From positions 1-61,783 of the forward strand of contig JAJQIG010000050.1 in NCBI GenBank assembly GCA_021199335.1: DNA of 61,783 nucleotides, written 5' to 3'. Below the pieces are notes generated by a model. It was not told the DNA's origin, ran no database searches, and saw nothing but the letters and a program-made list of their open reading frames with translations. Origin of the DNA: Oscillospiraceae bacterium. GTDB lineage: Bacteria > Bacillota > Clostridia > Oscillospirales > Ruminococcaceae. Positions 27,674 through 36,710 of the stretch are shown piece by piece (the first letter of the stretch is position 1; each line of letters starts with the position of its first letter). The position numbers were made by a program, and so were the translations under genes.

Positions 27674-28489
27674 TCAAGAGAATAAAGAAGCAAGCTGCGT
27701 TCTGTAATTTATGCCGAGCATTATAACGCCAACGGCTGTCAGAACTGCACCTGTTACAATTCCGACAACACGGTTGTTTACACGGTTTGCGAACCTTGCC
27801 GAAACAATGGATGCCAGCGATTCCGTAACAATGCAGAGGATAAGGATAGGCAGGTCGTCAAGGATAATTGTAGGGTCAATCAGCGAATGGCTGATAAAAG
27901 CAATTAGGGCAGTGAAGGTCATAATGAAGGTGCTTGTGCCAACGGCTGCCTTGCGGTCCATTCGGAGAAAGGCGGTAAAAACAACAAGCATCATCATCCC
28001 GCCGCCTGAACCGACAAAGCCTGTGCCAAAGCCGATAGTAAGCCCAAAAAACAGTGAGATAACAATTCCCTTTATGTCAAGCTGCGCGCCTTGATTCACT
28101 GTGTCTTCCCGTGATGTATCGGGCTTCAGCAGAAACCTTATACCTATTCCAACGCATAAAAACAAGGAAAATCCGCCGAGAACCACATTCCCCACCTTAA
28201 AAGCCGCAAAGCTCCCGACAATGCACATACCTATGATACAAACGAGCATTATCCACCCACGTTTTAGGTCAATATTCTTATGCCGAATGTAAACGGAGGT
28301 TGTGAATGCCGAGCCGAGTATGTCGGATGCGAGCGCAATTGCCGTTGCATGATAAGCGCCCGTTTCCCCTGCAAAGGTTGAGCATAAAACTATCATAATC
28401 GGAACCATGATAGTTGCCGCCGAAAGACCGGCAAGACCTGTTCCGATTCCCGCTCCCAATGCAGCAATAAAACACCATATATATTCCAT
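27674..28489 (-). CDS. TauE/SafE family membrane exporter
   Basis: 271-aa protein with eight or nine hydrophobic helices and the family's internal duplication: GAGIGTGLAGLSAATIM in the first half and GFGTGFVGSGGGMMMLVVF in the second. Members export organosulfur or sulfur compounds or act as permeases of unknown substrate (DUF81). GGGAGA precedes ATG 28489, and a consensus promoter (28543-28571) is seen. It is monocistronic. Confidence 0.88.
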   Translation of the reverse strand: MEYIWCFIAALGAGIGTGLAGLSAATIMVPIMIVLCSTFAGETGAYHATAIALASDILGSAFTTSVYIRHKNIDLKRGWIMLVCIIGMCIVGSFAAFKVGNVVLGGFSLFLCVGIGIRFLLKPDTSREDTVNQGAQLDIKGIVISLFFGLTIGFGTGFVGSGGGMMMLVVFTAFLRMDRKAAVGTSTFIMTFTALIAFISHSLIDPTIILDDLPILILCIVTESLASIVSARFANRVNNRVVGIVTGAVLTAVGVIMLGINYRTQLASLFS

Positions 28490-28542
28490 ATCAAAATCTC
28501 CCTTGACATCAGCAGCTTTGTTATCTATGAATTTTCAATACA

Positions 28543-28571
28543 ATTATACAGCATAATATCGGGAAAGGCAA
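28543..28571 (-). promoter_or_regulatory. promoter of the TauE/SafE gene
   Basis: On the minus strand: TTGCCT (28571-28566), 17-base spacer, TATAAT (28548-28543) with a TG upstream. It lies about 55 bases before the ATG. Confidence 0.7.
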
Positions 28572-28826
28572 TGGTTATGTGTAAAAATCTCCATTATTTG
28601 GGGCGGTGGGCAGTATTTTTTCAATTAAATAATTGAGCGGCAGCGAATCGTAATAAAAAATACTAAAATGAGAAATCAACATTGCAGAGCCGTTTATTTA
28701 TATGCCGACATCCGATGTGCTTATTTGGATTTTGTCCATTTGTGTGATCGCTAAAGAAGCTTTCATATAAAGTCGGATTGCCAATTCGGGCATTTTTAAG
28801 GAATAGTTTTGTGATAATATTTTAAC
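28572..28826. other. AT-rich intergenic region
   Basis: About 255 bases without a supported gene. It contains a short palindrome CAATTAAATAATTG around 28620-28640 and must hold the 3' end of the YolD transcript, though I see no classic terminator. Confidence 0.4.
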
Positions 28827-29225
28827 CTATAATTCAATGCTGAATATATCCCCCAACAAAATTTCCTTTCCGCCCTCAAAAACCATACTGTAATTATATT
28901 CGTCAATGAGTCTGAGATTTCCCGAAAAGGAAACATATAGTCCTCCCGACTTTTTTTCGTCCGGAATAAAGTATTCTACAGTTACTTTCGGCCGTTCTTC
29001 GGCGTGTTCCTTGAGGAAAGCTATTTTTTGATTAAGGTCGTTCATTTTGTCTGCTGTAAGCTCCAACCTTTCGTCGGTAAGGCGTGCCGTTTCCGCAACC
29101 GCATCATCGTAGCCCTTGAGAGCCGCAAAGGGCGAGAACTGAGCCGCTCTGTTCTGCATTGACATATGCGAATGTGTTTCCGAAACGTGGTGCGGCAGAT
29201 TCAGTATATCGTCATATTTTCCCAT
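28827..29225 (-). CDS. YolD-like protein
   Basis: 132-aa protein of the YolD-like family. The N-terminal motif HVSETHSHMSMQNRAAQF and FAALKGYDDAVAET are characteristic, and the C-terminal half forms a small beta domain. Members are almost always paired with a Y-family DNA polymerase, as here: the polymerase stop and this start overlap by one base (TAATG). Function is unknown; a role as accessory to translesion synthesis is inferred from linkage. Confidence 0.85.
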   Translation of the reverse strand: MGKYDDILNLPHHVSETHSHMSMQNRAAQFSPFAALKGYDDAVAETARLTDERLELTADKMNDLNQKIAFLKEHAEERPKVTVEYFIPDEKKSGGLYVSFSGNLRLIDEYNYSMVFEGGKEILLGDIFSIEL

Positions 29226-30763
29226 TATGCCTTGTGCCCTCCAATCTGCCCGTTTCTGCTGATTGTTGTTGCCCCCTCTTCCAAATTCATGCCGCGCAGA
29301 ACTGCGTTTTTACCGTATTTCTTTTTCAGCTCGATAATTGCCTTCTGCATATTTTTTTCGCGATTAAGGAGCTTTTCCTCCTTTTCAAGCAGGGCATGCT
29401 TCTCTTCAAAATCCGTAAAAAAATCAAGCTGTTCCATCTCGGCTTCTCGTATAACCTCTGCTTCGGGGATAACTCCGCAGGCGACTATATTTAATCGCCT
29501 TGAGGTCAGTCGCTTGTCCGCAATTCGGTCAAAAAGCTCAGCCGCCGCCGTCACAATCTTGGCTGAAGAGGATGTGTACCTGTCAAGATTTATTGTGCCG
29601 TGCGAATGCTTGGGAGTTTTTCTGCCATATCTGTCGGAGGTAACCTCGCCTTTATATTTGCTCCCGAATGGGTTATTTGAAATGTTTTCGGTATCGTAGC
29701 CGACAGTAAGCACTATTTGATTTGTAACAAGCCCCTTTTCGACCAAATCAAGAGAAAGCAAATCCGCCATTTCACGGACTATCAGCTTCGTTTTTTCGTA
29801 GCTGTACGGCGACTGCAAAACCTGTCCCGAGCTTATGCTGTTGCTCTCGGGACGGTATTTTTTTATCTCCTCAATCGTGCAGGGCTCCCATCCCCAAGCG
29901 TGGTCTATAAGAAGCTCGGCGTTAACGCCAAAAAGCTCGTATAAAAAATCTTCGTTACGGTAGGAATTCGGCGCACCGACAGAACACAGCGCAACGTCGC
30001 CCATAGTGTACATACCATATTCCTCAAGTTTTTTTGCATAGCCCTTTCCAACACGCCAAAAATCGGTTATGGGCGTATGCTCCCAAAGCTGGCGGCGGTA
30101 GGACATTTCGTCAAGCTCCGCAATTCGTACTCCGTTTTCATCAGCGGGAATTTTTTTTGCAACAATATCCATAGCAACCTTGCAAAGATATAAATTCGTG
30201 CCAATGCCCGCCGTTGCGGTAATTCCCGTGGTTTTCAGAATATCGGTTATTATAGTCATTGCAAGCTGACGGGCCGTCATTTTGTATGCCTGCAAATATG
30301 CGGTAACGTCAATAAAAACTTCATCAATGGAGTAAACAACAATATCCTCGGGGGCGATATATTTAAGGTAAATCCGATAAATTTCCGCACTGTAATCCAT
30401 ATAATGCGCCATTTGCGGCGGCGCAACGATGTAATCCACGGCAAGGGAGCCGTTTGATTTTATTTCGCTGTCAAGATAGGATTTTTCGGTAAATTCAAAC
30501 CTGTAATTTCGTATGGCTTTTCTGTGCCTGAAAAGGCGTTCGGCGTTCACCTCTTTTATTTTCCGTATCACCTCAAAAAGCCTTGCCCTGCCCGAAATTC
30601 CGTACTGCTTCAGGGACGGTGACACCGCAAGACAAATGGTTTTTTCCGTTCGGCTTTCATCGGCTACAACAAGATTAGTGTTAAGCGGGTCAAATCCACG
30701 TTCAACACATTCGACCGAAGCGTAAAAGCTTTTTAGGTCAATTGCAATATAACTGCGTTCCAT
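29225..30763 (-). CDS. Y-family DNA polymerase (UvrX/ImuB-like)
   Basis: 512-aa error-prone polymerase of the DinB/UmuC superfamily. Shows the first acidic motif AIDLKSFYASVE, the second YSIDEVFIDVTAYL (catalytic Asp/Glu), thumb and little-finger regions, and no C-terminal RNase. The RTEKTICLAVSP segment is typical of Firmicutes UvrX/YqjW-type enzymes. ATG 30763 is chosen over the earlier in-frame start because AAGGAG lies seven bases upstream. Probably induced by DNA damage; a near-LexA site lies upstream (30845-30856). Confidence 0.9.
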   Translation of the reverse strand: MERSYIAIDLKSFYASVECVERGFDPLNTNLVVADESRTEKTICLAVSPSLKQYGISGRARLFEVIRKIKEVNAERLFRHRKAIRNYRFEFTEKSYLDSEIKSNGSLAVDYIVAPPQMAHYMDYSAEIYRIYLKYIAPEDIVVYSIDEVFIDVTAYLQAYKMTARQLAMTIITDILKTTGITATAGIGTNLYLCKVAMDIVAKKIPADENGVRIAELDEMSYRRQLWEHTPITDFWRVGKGYAKKLEEYGMYTMGDVALCSVGAPNSYRNEDFLYELFGVNAELLIDHAWGWEPCTIEEIKKYRPESNSISSGQVLQSPYSYEKTKLIVREMADLLSLDLVEKGLVTNQIVLTVGYDTENISNNPFGSKYKGEVTSDRYGRKTPKHSHGTINLDRYTSSSAKIVTAAAELFDRIADKRLTSRRLNIVACGVIPEAEVIREAEMEQLDFFTDFEEKHALLEKEEKLLNREKNMQKAIIELKKKYGKNAVLRGMNLEEGATTISRNGQIGGHKA

Positions 30764-30795
30764 ATTCCGCTCCTTCCACATAACCCACAAGGTTT

Positions 30796-30824
30796 ATTAT
30801 AACAACTTCCCCCCAAAAAATCAA
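30796..30824 (-). promoter_or_regulatory. promoter of the polymerase-YolD operon
   Basis: On the minus strand: TTGATT (30824-30819), 17 bases, TATAAT (30801-30796). It starts transcription about 30 bases before ATG 30763. Confidence 0.75.
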
Positions 30825-30844
30825 TAGGCAAAGGTTACAAATTG

Positions 30845-30856
30845 AAACAAATGTTC
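30845..30856. promoter_or_regulatory. imperfect LexA-like box
   Basis: AAACAAATGTTC matches the Gram-positive SOS core GAAC-N4-GTTC at seven of eight fixed bases. It lies 20 bases upstream of the -35 of the polymerase promoter, an unusual repressor position, so it is tentative. Confidence 0.3.
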
Positions 30857-30896
30857 TTATTTATATCAGCGAATTTTGCGTAAATATTTACTGTCT

Positions 30897-30918
30897 AAGC
30901 GCAGCCCCAACAGGCTGC
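30897..30918 (+). repeat. 22-base hairpin repeat, copy A
   Basis: AAGC followed by GCAGCC, CCAACA and GGCTGC gives a six-base stem. It matches copy B at the end of the window (61735-61756) at 18 of 22 positions, with a compensating C-G to T-A change in the last stem pair. Confidence 0.55.
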
Positions 30919-30949
30919 ACAGGGCTTCAATTTGACAGCGGCTTTGTAA

Positions 30950-31001
30950 GCATTCAGTGGGGTATAGAATCACCTGCAGACGGCTTACGTCCACTGAATG
31001 C
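30950..31001. repeat. 11-base inverted repeat with 30-base spacer
   Basis: GCATTCAGTGG (30950-30960) and CCACTGAATGC (30991-31001) are perfect inverted copies. The spacer has a further GTAAG/CTTAC pairing. May be a hairpin RNA or the remains of a mobile repeat. Confidence 0.5.
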
Positions 31002-31330
31002 GAAGGCGTACCAACCGCTATGTTCAGAATAATCAAATACATTGACGGGGTGAAAATTAAGTGCGTAAGGCCGATAGCAGAAAAAACGATGGAGTTTTTA
31101 TGACATCATACAATGCGGGTCACATTTAGGGCGGAAATAACTTTTTTAACATAAACGGGAATATGATAAAAATAAATCGGTTTTTATTATTATTTCTTTA
31201 ATCCAAGTGATAATAGTCTGCACAATGCTTTATACAATTGTAAAAATCAAATCAAGGGATTATTACATCGGCGGTTATGAAATTATTGCATATGATGAAA
31301 ACTATATTCGGAACAAATAATTTCAATAAG
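31002..31330. other. AT-rich intergenic stretch with a protein-like remnant
   Basis: No supported gene. A 31-codon frame at 31225-31320 on the plus strand reads like natural protein (LYTIVKIKSRDYYIGGYE), ends in TAA, and has no ribosome site, so it may be the 3' remnant of a decayed gene. Confidence 0.35.
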
Positions 31331-31510
31331 TGGCATCGCCCCGTCATTCAACGAACGAACGGGGGGTTCAGTGGGGGATGAATCCTCGACTGAAAGACCG
31401 TATGCTCCCCCGTCTGAAGGGGGTGCGGGTGTCCGATGGACACCTCTGCTAAGCAGAAGCTCCGACCGAGCCGACAGGCGAGAGGGGGACATCAGTCGCG
31501 AGTTATAGGC
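31331..31510. repeat. GC-rich structured intergenic element
   Basis: A GC-rich block unlike its AT-rich flanks, dense in hairpins: CCCCC/GGGGG (31407-31411, 31419-31423), GGTGTCC/GGACACC (31428-31434, 31438-31444) and the palindrome TCTGCTAAGCAGA (31445-31457). The frames crossing it have no ribosome sites and translate to low-quality Pro/Ser-rich sequence. It looks like a dispersed, RNA-structured intergenic repeat, though only one copy is in this window. Confidence 0.5.
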
Positions 31511-31568
31511 GGCGTAGAATTTCAAAGCCATGATGTTTTTGGACACCGCAGGCATTATTAATGAGAAA

Positions 31569-31606
31569 GGGCTTGCCGTTTTAAATTGAATGGCAAGCCT
31601 TTTTAT
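31569..31606. terminator. terminator downstream of cdd
   Basis: GGCTTGCC (31570-31577) and GGCAAGCC (31592-31599) pair with a 14-base loop. Five T follow on the plus strand; the minus-strand side has CTTTC, so it can also end cdd transcripts. Confidence 0.65.
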
Positions 31607-31639
31607 CATTCAGGAAACGGAAATCCGCCGCAATCGAAT

Positions 31640-32029
31640 TTATTGTTTATCGAGCGCAAACCCATGCGGCAGAAGCTCGGAGAGGGTGAACGAGCTGATT
31701 TCGCCGTCCTCCGATTTAAGAACAACCCGTATCTGTGGGGAAAATTCGGCGAGAACCTGTCGGCAGATTCCGCAGGGAAAGGTCAGTCCGCCGCCCGATG
31801 AGGTTATCGCTATCGCTTCAAAGTCGGCGCTGCCCTCCGACACGGCTTTGAACACGGCTGTTCTCTCGGCGCAGTTTGTTGCTCCGAATGTTGCATTTTC
31901 AACATTGCATCCACTGTAAACCTTACCGCTTTCACAAAGTATTGCCGCACCTACTTCAAACCTTGAATATGGCGAATATGCGTACTTCATAGCTTCTTCG
32001 GAAAGCTCGATGAGTTCGGCATCTGTCAT
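31640..32029 (-). CDS. cdd: cytidine deaminase
   Basis: 129-aa zinc enzyme that deaminates cytidine and deoxycytidine to uridines in pyrimidine salvage. Shows the catalytic CNVENATFGATNCAERTA with the Cys-Ala-Glu signature and the zinc ligands in PCGICRQVL, plus the SPYSRFEVGAAI substrate region. ATG 32029 is used because AAGGAGG lies ten bases upstream; the longer frame upstream lacks a ribosome site. Confidence 0.95.
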   Translation of the reverse strand: MTDAELIELSEEAMKYAYSPYSRFEVGAAILCESGKVYSGCNVENATFGATNCAERTAVFKAVSEGSADFEAIAITSSGGGLTFPCGICRQVLAEFSPQIRVVLKSEDGEISSFTLSELLPHGFALDKQ

Positions 32030-32094
32030 TTTTATAAGCCTCCTTAATGCAATTTTTGAGAGGAAAACTTTCATTTTTGCGCATTTCTGCTGTA

Positions 32095-32123
32095 ATTATA
32101 CCACAATTGTTTAAGCTTTGCAA
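32095..32123 (-). promoter_or_regulatory. promoter of cdd
   Basis: On the minus strand: TTGCAA (32123-32118), 17 bases, TATAAT (32100-32095). Divergent from the aconitase promoter 50 bases away. Confidence 0.75.
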
Positions 32124-32171
32124 TAATATGACGAAATTTAATCGCTTGGGATAAAAATGTTTGATAATTTA

Positions 32172-32200
32172 TTGACAAACATAATTAAATTTTGTATAAT
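32172..32200 (+). promoter_or_regulatory. consensus promoter of the acn-icd operon
   Basis: Perfect TTGACA (32172-32177), 17-base spacer and perfect TATAAT (32195-32200). About 100 bases of 5' leader precede the start of aconitase. Confidence 0.85.
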
Positions 32201-32301
32201 TGAAAGTGTAAATTTATATGCATCTTTACTATGAGTGTAAAATGTGTGTAAACGGCATTTTTTTGCGCCGAAATTTTTACTGTGAAAGGAATGTTTGTAG
32301 C

Positions 32302-34239
32302 ATGGGACTTACTCTGGCAGAAAAAATCCTTAAGGCTCACGTTGTTGACGGCGAGTTCGTTAAAGGAAAGGAGATTGGTATTAAAATCGATCAGACATTG
32401 ACACAGGACGCAACCGGTACAATGGCATATCTTGAATTTGAAGCAATGGGCGTTCCCCGTGTAAGAACAGAGCGGTCTGTCGCATACATTGATCACAATA
32501 CTCTCCAGTCGGGCTTTGAAAATGCGGACGATCACCGCTTTATCGGCTCGGTTGCGAAGAAGCACGGAATTTATTTCTCACGTCCCGGCAACGGTATATG
32601 CCATCAGGTTCATCTTGAACGCTTCGGAGTGCCCGGCAAAACCCTTATCGGTTCGGACAGTCATACCCCCACAGGCGGCGGCATCGGCATGATTGCAATT
32701 GGCGCGGGCGGCCTTGATGTTGCTGTTGCAATGGGCGGCGGCGCATATTACATTACTTATCCGAAAATCGTTAATGTTAAGCTTACGGGCAGGCTTTCTC
32801 CGTGGGTTGCCGCAAAGGATGTTATCCTTGAGGTTCTTAGGAGAATGTCCGTTAAGGGCGGCGTTGGAAAAATTGTTGAATACTCGGGCGAGGGCGTAAA
32901 AACTCTCAGCGTTCCCGAACGTGCAACAATCACAAATATGGGCGCAGAGCTTGGCGCAACAACCTCAATCTTCCCCTCCGATGAGGTAACGAAGCAGTTC
33001 CTTAAGGCGCAGAAAAGGGAGGACGCTTGGACGGAGCTTTCCGCCGATTCGGATGCGGTTTACGATGAAACAATTGAAATAAATCTTTCGGAGCTTGCCC
33101 CTCTTGCGGCTTGCCCCCATTCGCCCGATAATATTAAGTCGGCGGAGGAGCTTAAGGGAATGAAGATCGATCAGGTCTGCATAGGCTCCTGCACAAACAG
33201 CTCCCTTATGGATATGATGAAGGTAGCGTACATTTTAAAGGGAAAAACCGTTCACCCCGATGTTTCGCTCTCCATCGCTCCCGGTTCAAAGCAGGTTCTC
33301 AATATGCTTGCGCAGAACGGTGCGCTTGCCGCTATGATTGATTCGGGCGCAAGAGTTCTTGAAAGTGCGTGCGGACCTTGTATCGGAATGGGTCAGTCGC
33401 CTAATTCAAAGGGCATCTCGCTCAGAACATTTAACAGAAACTTTGAGGGACGTTCGGGAACAAAGGATGGCCAAATCTACCTTGTTTCGCCCGAAATGGC
33501 TGCCGCTTCCGCAATTGCCGGAGTGCTTACCGACCCGAGAACCCTCGGCGAAATGCCGGAATTTAAGCTCCCCGAGGAGTTTGTTATAAATGATAATATG
33601 ATAGTTCCGCCCGCATCTGAGGAGGAAATGGACAGCGTTGAAATCCTCAGAGGTCCGAACATCAAGCCTTTCCCCGCAACAAGTCCGCTTGCCGAAAGCA
33701 TTGATGCAAAATGCTCGCTCAAGGTCGGCGATAATATCACAACCGATCATATTATGCCCGCAGGAGCAAAAATTTTGCCGCTCCGTTCAAATATCCCCGC
33801 TATTTCAAAGTTCTGCTTCACCGTATGCGATGAGGAATTTCCCGCAAGAGCGGAATCGCTCGGCAAGAGCATTATTGTCGGCGGAGCAAACTACGGTCAG
33901 GGTTCATCTCGTGAACACGCTGCTCTTGCGCCGCTTCATCTCGGCGTAAAGGCTGTTCTGGTGAAGAGCTTTGCACGTATACATCGTTCAAATCTTATCA
34001 ACGCAGGAATTCTTCCGCTTACATTCGTTAACGAGAGCGACTATGATAGAATCTCCGAGGGGGATGAGCTTGAGCTTGCTGATGTAAGAAGGCTTATTGA
34101 AGCGGGGGAATCCGCTCTTACCGTAAAAAATAAGACAAACGGGGCTGAAATTCCCGTCCTCTGTGAGCTTACGGGCAGAACAAAGGATATCATCCTTGCG
34201 GGAGGACTTCTCGATTACACAAGAGAGAGCCTTAAATAA
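32302..34239 (+). CDS. aconitate hydratase
   Basis: 645-aa iron-sulfur hydratase that isomerises citrate to isocitrate. [4Fe-4S] ligands appear in CIGSCTNSS and ACGPCIGMG, with SDSHTPTGGGIG and the swivel-domain SSREHAAL. Length and lack of an extra HEAT domain match the short bacterial/archaeal-type aconitase (putative-aconitase branch related to homoaconitase/IPMI). ATG 32302 is chosen; the upstream extension in frame lacks a ribosome site. It heads an operon with isocitrate dehydrogenase. Confidence 0.9.
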   Translation: MGLTLAEKILKAHVVDGEFVKGKEIGIKIDQTLTQDATGTMAYLEFEAMGVPRVRTERSVAYIDHNTLQSGFENADDHRFIGSVAKKHGIYFSRPGNGICHQVHLERFGVPGKTLIGSDSHTPTGGGIGMIAIGAGGLDVAVAMGGGAYYITYPKIVNVKLTGRLSPWVAAKDVILEVLRRMSVKGGVGKIVEYSGEGVKTLSVPERATITNMGAELGATTSIFPSDEVTKQFLKAQKREDAWTELSADSDAVYDETIEINLSELAPLAACPHSPDNIKSAEELKGMKIDQVCIGSCTNSSLMDMMKVAYILKGKTVHPDVSLSIAPGSKQVLNMLAQNGALAAMIDSGARVLESACGPCIGMGQSPNSKGISLRTFNRNFEGRSGTKDGQIYLVSPEMAAASAIAGVLTDPRTLGEMPEFKLPEEFVINDNMIVPPASEEEMDSVEILRGPNIKPFPATSPLAESIDAKCSLKVGDNITTDHIMPAGAKILPLRSNIPAISKFCFTVCDEEFPARAESLGKSIIVGGANYGQGSSREHAALAPLHLGVKAVLVKSFARIHRSNLINAGILPLTFVNESDYDRISEGDELELADVRRLIEAGESALTVKNKTNGAEIPVLCELTGRTKDIILAGGLLDYTRESLK

Positions 34240-34242
34240 AAA

Positions 34243-34671
34243 ATGCGATGCTCAAAATGCGGCTTGAACTGCGATGAATGCAGCCGCCGTGAGGAATACG
34301 GCTGCCCGGGCTGCGTTAATGCGGAGTACGGCTACTGGGGAGGAAGGTGCGAAATAAAGGAGTGCTGCTCCGAAAAGGGAGTTGAGCACTGCGGACTTTG
34401 CCCCGATTTTCCATGTGAGCTTATCCGTGAGTTTTCATATGACCCCGAAACGGGTGATGACGGCGAAAGGCTTATGACCTGCAAGAAATGGGCTGACGAG
34501 CAAAGAACCGCCAAAGAGGTTCGCACGAAGAATTTTCTTCTCGGTGCGGCTCTTGGGGTAATCGGCGGCGTGATTATCGGAGAATGGCAGGGGATGACCT
34601 TACCCTTCGTTGCGGTCGGAGCAATTGTCGGAATTGGGATAGCCGTTATGGTTGAAGCCAATAAAAAGTAA
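34243..34671 (+). CDS. cysteine-rich DUF3795-like membrane protein
   Basis: 142-aa protein with 12 or more cysteines in CxxC-type clusters ([34 protein letters not shown]) in the first 90 residues, then a glycine-rich membrane helix pair ([15 protein letters not shown]). The front part matches DUF3795, a presumed metal-binding domain. It starts three bases after the aconitase stop with a poor ribosome site, implying translational coupling. Its position inside acn-icd suggests a role in metal or redox handling for these enzymes, which is inference. Confidence 0.7.
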   Translation: MRCSKCGLNCDECSRREEYGCPGCVNAEYGYWGGRCEIKECCSEKGVEHCGLCPDFPCELIREFSYDPETGDDGERLMTCKKWADEQRTAKEVRTKNFLLGAALGVIGGVIIGEWQGMTLPFVAVGAIVGIGIAVMVEANKK

Positions 34672-34708
34672 CCGCTGCGTAACCCACAAATTAAAGGAGG
34701 AAGCTTTT

Positions 34709-35920
34709 ATGGAAAAAATAAAAATGACTACCCCGCTTGTCGAAATGGACGGGGACGAAATGACCAGAATTATTTGGAAATGGATAAAGGATATACTTAT
34801 TCTTCCTTACGTTGACCTTAATACAGAGTATTATGACCTTGGACTTGAGCACAGAAACGAAACCAACGACCGTGTTACTGTCGACTCCGCCGAGGCTACG
34901 AAAAAATACGGGGTTGCCGTAAAGTGCGCTACCATTACGCCGAATGCCGCGCGTATGACCGAGTATGACCTCAAGGAAATGTGGAAATCCCCCAACGGCA
35001 CAATCAGAGCAATCCTTGACGGTACTGTTTTCCGTACACCTATTATCGTCAAGGGCATTACCCCTTATATCCCGACATGGACAAAGCCAATCACAATTGC
35101 CCGCCACGCTTACGGCGATGTTTATAAGAACACCGAGCTTCGAGTGGATGAGGGCGCAAAGGCTGAGCTTGTTGTTACAAAAAAGGACGGAAGCGAGGAA
35201 AGGGCGCTTATCCACGACTTTAACGGCACGGACGGCATTATTCAGGGGCTTCATAATACCGATAAGTCTATCTCAAGCTTTGCGAGGGCTTGTTTTAACT
35301 TCGCCGTTGACACAAAGCAGGATCTTTGGTTCGCAACAAAGGATACTATTTCCAAAAAATATGATCACCGCTTTAAGGATATTTTCGCTGAAATTTACGA
35401 AAATGAGTATAAGGCAAAGTTTGAGGAGCTTGGCATTGAGTATTTCTATACGCTTATAGATGATGCGGTTGCAAGAGTTATTCGCTCCAACGGCGGTTAT
35501 ATCTGGGCTTGCAAGAATTATGACGGAGATGTTATGTCCGATATGGTTGCAACGGCTTACGGCAGCCTTGCGATGATGACATCGGTTCTTGTTTCCCCAT
35601 CCGGAGTTTACGAGTATGAAGCCGCTCACGGTACGGTTCAGCGTCATTATTATAAGTACCTCAAGGGCGAAAAGACATCAACAAACAGCGTTGCGACAAT
35701 TTTCGCTTGGTCGGGCGCTTTGAGGAAAAGGGGAGAGCTTGATAAGAACGACGCTCTTATGAAGTACGCCGACAACCTCGAAAAGGCTACAATTCAGACT
35801 ATTGAGGATGGCATTATGACGGGCGACCTTGAAGCTCTTTCATCAATTCCGAACAAGACAAGGGTTGATACGGAGGAGTTCCTTAAAGCTATAAACGAAC
35901 GCCTTGCAGCGCTCATGTAA
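34709..35920 (+). CDS. icd: NADP-dependent isocitrate dehydrogenase
   Basis: 403-aa dehydrogenase forming 2-oxoglutarate from isocitrate. Sequence is of the dimeric eukaryotic-like subfamily ([68 protein letters not shown]), with the NADP-type signature around it. AAAGGAGG lies nine bases before ATG 34709. With aconitase it forms the oxidative branch that supplies glutamate precursor; a citrate synthase is not in the window. Confidence 0.94.
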   Translation: MEKIKMTTPLVEMDGDEMTRIIWKWIKDILILPYVDLNTEYYDLGLEHRNETNDRVTVDSAEATKKYGVAVKCATITPNAARMTEYDLKEMWKSPNGTIRAILDGTVFRTPIIVKGITPYIPTWTKPITIARHAYGDVYKNTELRVDEGAKAELVVTKKDGSEERALIHDFNGTDGIIQGLHNTDKSISSFARACFNFAVDTKQDLWFATKDTISKKYDHRFKDIFAEIYENEYKAKFEELGIEYFYTLIDDAVARVIRSNGGYIWACKNYDGDVMSDMVATAYGSLAMMTSVLVSPSGVYEYEAAHGTVQRHYYKYLKGEKTSTNSVATIFAWSGALRKRGELDKNDALMKYADNLEKATIQTIEDGIMTGDLEALSSIPNKTRVDTEEFLKAINERLAALM

Positions 35921-35950
35921 GTAAGAAAGAGCTGCTGTAATTTCGCTTGG

Positions 35951-35981
35951 GGGAGGACTTTCTTTATGGGGAAGTCCTCTC
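35951..35981 (+). promoter_or_regulatory. hairpin between icd and rex
   Basis: GAGGACTT (35953-35960) and AAGTCCTC (35972-35979) form a perfect eight-base stem. No T-tract follows, so it is more likely an mRNA stability or attenuation hairpin than a terminator. Confidence 0.45.
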
Positions 35982-36032
35982 CTTGGCGGTTTACTGTTTT
36001 AGTCCTTTGGAAAGGAATGATTATAAGTATAG

Positions 36033-36710
36033 ATGTCTAAATTAAGAAAATCGGAAATTTCAACATCTGTAATAAAACGTCTGCCAAGATATTATCGCTT
36101 TATCGGCGAGCTTGTCAGGCAGGGAGTTGTGAGAAGCTCATCGGGCGAGCTTGCGGAGAGAATGTCGCTTACGGCATCGCAGATAAGGCAGGATTTGAAT
36201 TGCTTCGGCGGCTTCGGTCAGCAGGGCTACGGCTATAATTTAGTCGAGCTGAGGGAGGAAATCGGGAAGATTTTAGGGATAGACAAGGGCTACAAGGCTG
36301 TGCTTTTCGGCGCCGGAAACCTCGGCAAGGCTATAGCAAGCCATATGAATTTCAGGGAATATGGATGCAGTCTTGTGGGTATTTTTGACAGCGATTTGCG
36401 CAAGGAAAATGAAAGGGTTGCAAACCTTAACGTTATGCCGATAAGCAAAATTGAGGAATTCTTCAATCGGGAACAACCGCAGATAGCAATACTCTGCATC
36501 CCAAAAGCGGCGGCGCAGGAGCTTGCGGATAAGCTTATTTCAATGGGAATAAAAGCGTTTTGGAATTTCAGCCATTACGATCTCAAGGTTTCGCATAAGG
36601 ATATTATCGTTGAAAATGTTCACCTTGGGGACAGTCTTATGACGCTTTCCTACGGTCTTACAAGCTATTATGAGGAAAATGATGAGGGAAAATCGGAATC
36701 CTGCGAATAA
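36033..36710 (+). CDS. rex: redox-sensing transcriptional repressor Rex
   Basis: 225-aa NADH/NAD+-sensing repressor. Winged helix (residues about 10-80: SSSGELAERMSLTASQIRQ, GGFGQQGYGYNL), Rossmann domain with GAGNLGKAIASH, and the swapped C-terminal helix. Rex represses fermentative and respiratory genes in Firmicutes when NADH is low. The start at 36033 has AAAGGA 16 bases upstream, farther than ideal, so the exact start is less certain than the gene. No Rex palindrome is clear nearby. Confidence 0.95.
   Translation: MSKLRKSEISTSVIKRLPRYYRFIGELVRQGVVRSSSGELAERMSLTASQIRQDLNCFGGFGQQGYGYNLVELREEIGKILGIDKGYKAVLFGAGNLGKAIASHMNFREYGCSLVGIFDSDLRKENERVANLNVMPISKIEEFFNREQPQIAILCIPKAAAQELADKLISMGIKAFWNFSHYDLKVSHKDIIVENVHLGDSLMTLSYGLTSYYEENDEGKSESCE

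Noticed and set aside
31283-31609. Minus-strand frame across the GC-rich element
   Set aside because: Translation is Pro/Ser/Arg-rich and lies over hairpins; better explained as a non-coding repeat.
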